DNA of 30,395 nucleotides, taken from an uncultured Candidatus Melainabacteria bacterium (GTDB lineage Bacteria > Cyanobacteriota > Vampirovibrionia > Gastranaerophilales > Gastranaerophilaceae). Positions 29,946 to 30,395 of this stretch are shown here, piece after piece; the stretch's first letter is position 1; each line of letters opens with the position of its first letter. The notes below the pieces were generated by a model. The model ran no database searches. It was given only the letters and a program-made list of their open reading frames with translations, and was not told where the DNA came from. The stretch covers positions 1 to 30,395 of the forward strand of contig CALEJY010000176.1 in the NCBI GenBank assembly GCA_937898445.1, written 5' to 3'. A program made the position numbers and the translations under genes.

Positions 29946-30366
29946 GTCCACTCACTATCTCTGCACAGGTTATTTTGCGTTCACCACAAAACATAATACC
30001 ATAAGCGAATTTCTCAATCGCTTTTGATTTGCGTTCATTATAGCAGAAAATCCAAGAATTTACATACCCCTGAAGATGTTTTGAAGAAACATGATGATGA
30101 ATCCCATTTATCATCTTTTTAAGTAAGTTCCAAGCACCCTCCATTGTATTTGTGTATGCTTTATCTTTTACATATTGTCCTTTACCATGTTCTACTATTT
30201 CATGATGCTGATAATGTTTAGGTAGGTCTTTATATCCAGTCCATTCATCTGTAAAAAGTCGTGCAGAGTTTTTTACATATTTCAAGATAATAGGGGTTAA
30301 AGTTTTGGCTTGTACATCGGGAACAACCCAAGCATTCAACTTCCTGCATATCGCTTTTGTTTTTGT
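29935..30366 (-). pseudogene. IS1595-family (ISXO2-like) transposase, C-terminal part
   Basis: The protein matches the DDE domain end of IS1595-type transposases: RLFTDEWTGYKDL with the second catalytic Asp, YTNTMEGAWNLLKK with the catalytic Glu, and the typical HHVSSKHLQGYVNSW and FCYNERK. In-frame coding is visible upstream of the TTG at 30339 (residues TKTKAICRKL) up to a TAA at 30367-30369. The N-terminal zinc-binding part and first catalytic Asp are not in this frame, so the gene is broken by a stop or frameshift there, or its beginning lies outside the window in another frame. Confidence 0.75.
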
Positions 30367-30395
30367 TTAAATAGCAACAGAAGGATCGTGACTTA

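Overview
The window is AT-rich bacterial chromosome. The best taxonomic guess is a gut member of the non-photosynthetic Cyanobacteria-related lineage (Melainabacteria/Vampirovibrionia, order Gastranaerophilales), at moderate confidence. The guess rests on the style of the type IV pilin-like protein (N-terminus with FTLAEVLITIGIIG), a monomeric [FeFe] hydrogenase of an anaerobic fermenter, a PQ-loop-type small membrane protein, and the codon and base composition. No rRNA or taxonomic marker is present to prove it.

Positions 1-13,730 are mostly core metabolism. They hold the helicase part of PriA (fused in frame to a DUF559 nuclease-like remnant), a small Xre regulator, a probable orphan small RNA, dxr, a monomeric [FeFe] hydrogenase, another Xre regulator, a pseudopilin, lipA, a small exported protein, lpd, alr, a PQ-loop membrane protein, a third Xre regulator, and proB and proA with a ParDE-like toxin-antitoxin pair inserted between them, then tRNA-Ser(CGA). 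Several genes here (pseudopilin, alr, lipA, proB, the Xre gene at 10317) have a -10 box only 6-7 bases before the start codon and no Shine-Dalgarno sequence, so leaderless mRNAs appear common. Short palindromic or GC-rich dispersed elements lie at 140-174 (inside priA), 3295-3370, 8466-8535 and 10127-10161.

Positions 13,731-30,395 are accessory DNA. First comes a type I restriction-modification locus, hsdR-hsdM-hsdS, with a second hsdS gene tail-to-tail on the opposite strand and a Hin/Mpi-type serine invertase beside it. A 25-bp perfect inverted repeat inside the two hsdS genes, in the same codon phase, makes this a probable phase-variable specificity switch. After an AT-rich spacer comes a minus-strand set: an FtsZ/tubulin-like protein that stops after the GTPase half, a GmrSD-like DUF262/HNH protein, and a 35-codon mini-ORF. 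Upstream of these lie a 162-aa unknown gene, a protein with eight 20-residue leucine-rich repeats, a 101-aa protein with a duplicated motif, a large serine recombinase, a WG-repeat protein, an unknown helical protein and the C-terminal part of an IS1595-type transposase.

The accessory units on the minus strand between about 24.9 and 27.2 kb share a repeated segment, CACCAATACTGAC or a variant, which forms part of a CTGAC(A/G)-N16-TAAAA(T/G) promoter-like arrangement. One copy directly abuts the stop codon of the large serine recombinase. The segment could be a shared promoter or the core of recombinase attachment sites delimiting inserted cassettes. This three-copy segment, with the half-FtsZ/DUF262 pair, is the strongest candidate for something undescribed. 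The invertible hsdS locus is the best supported special system.
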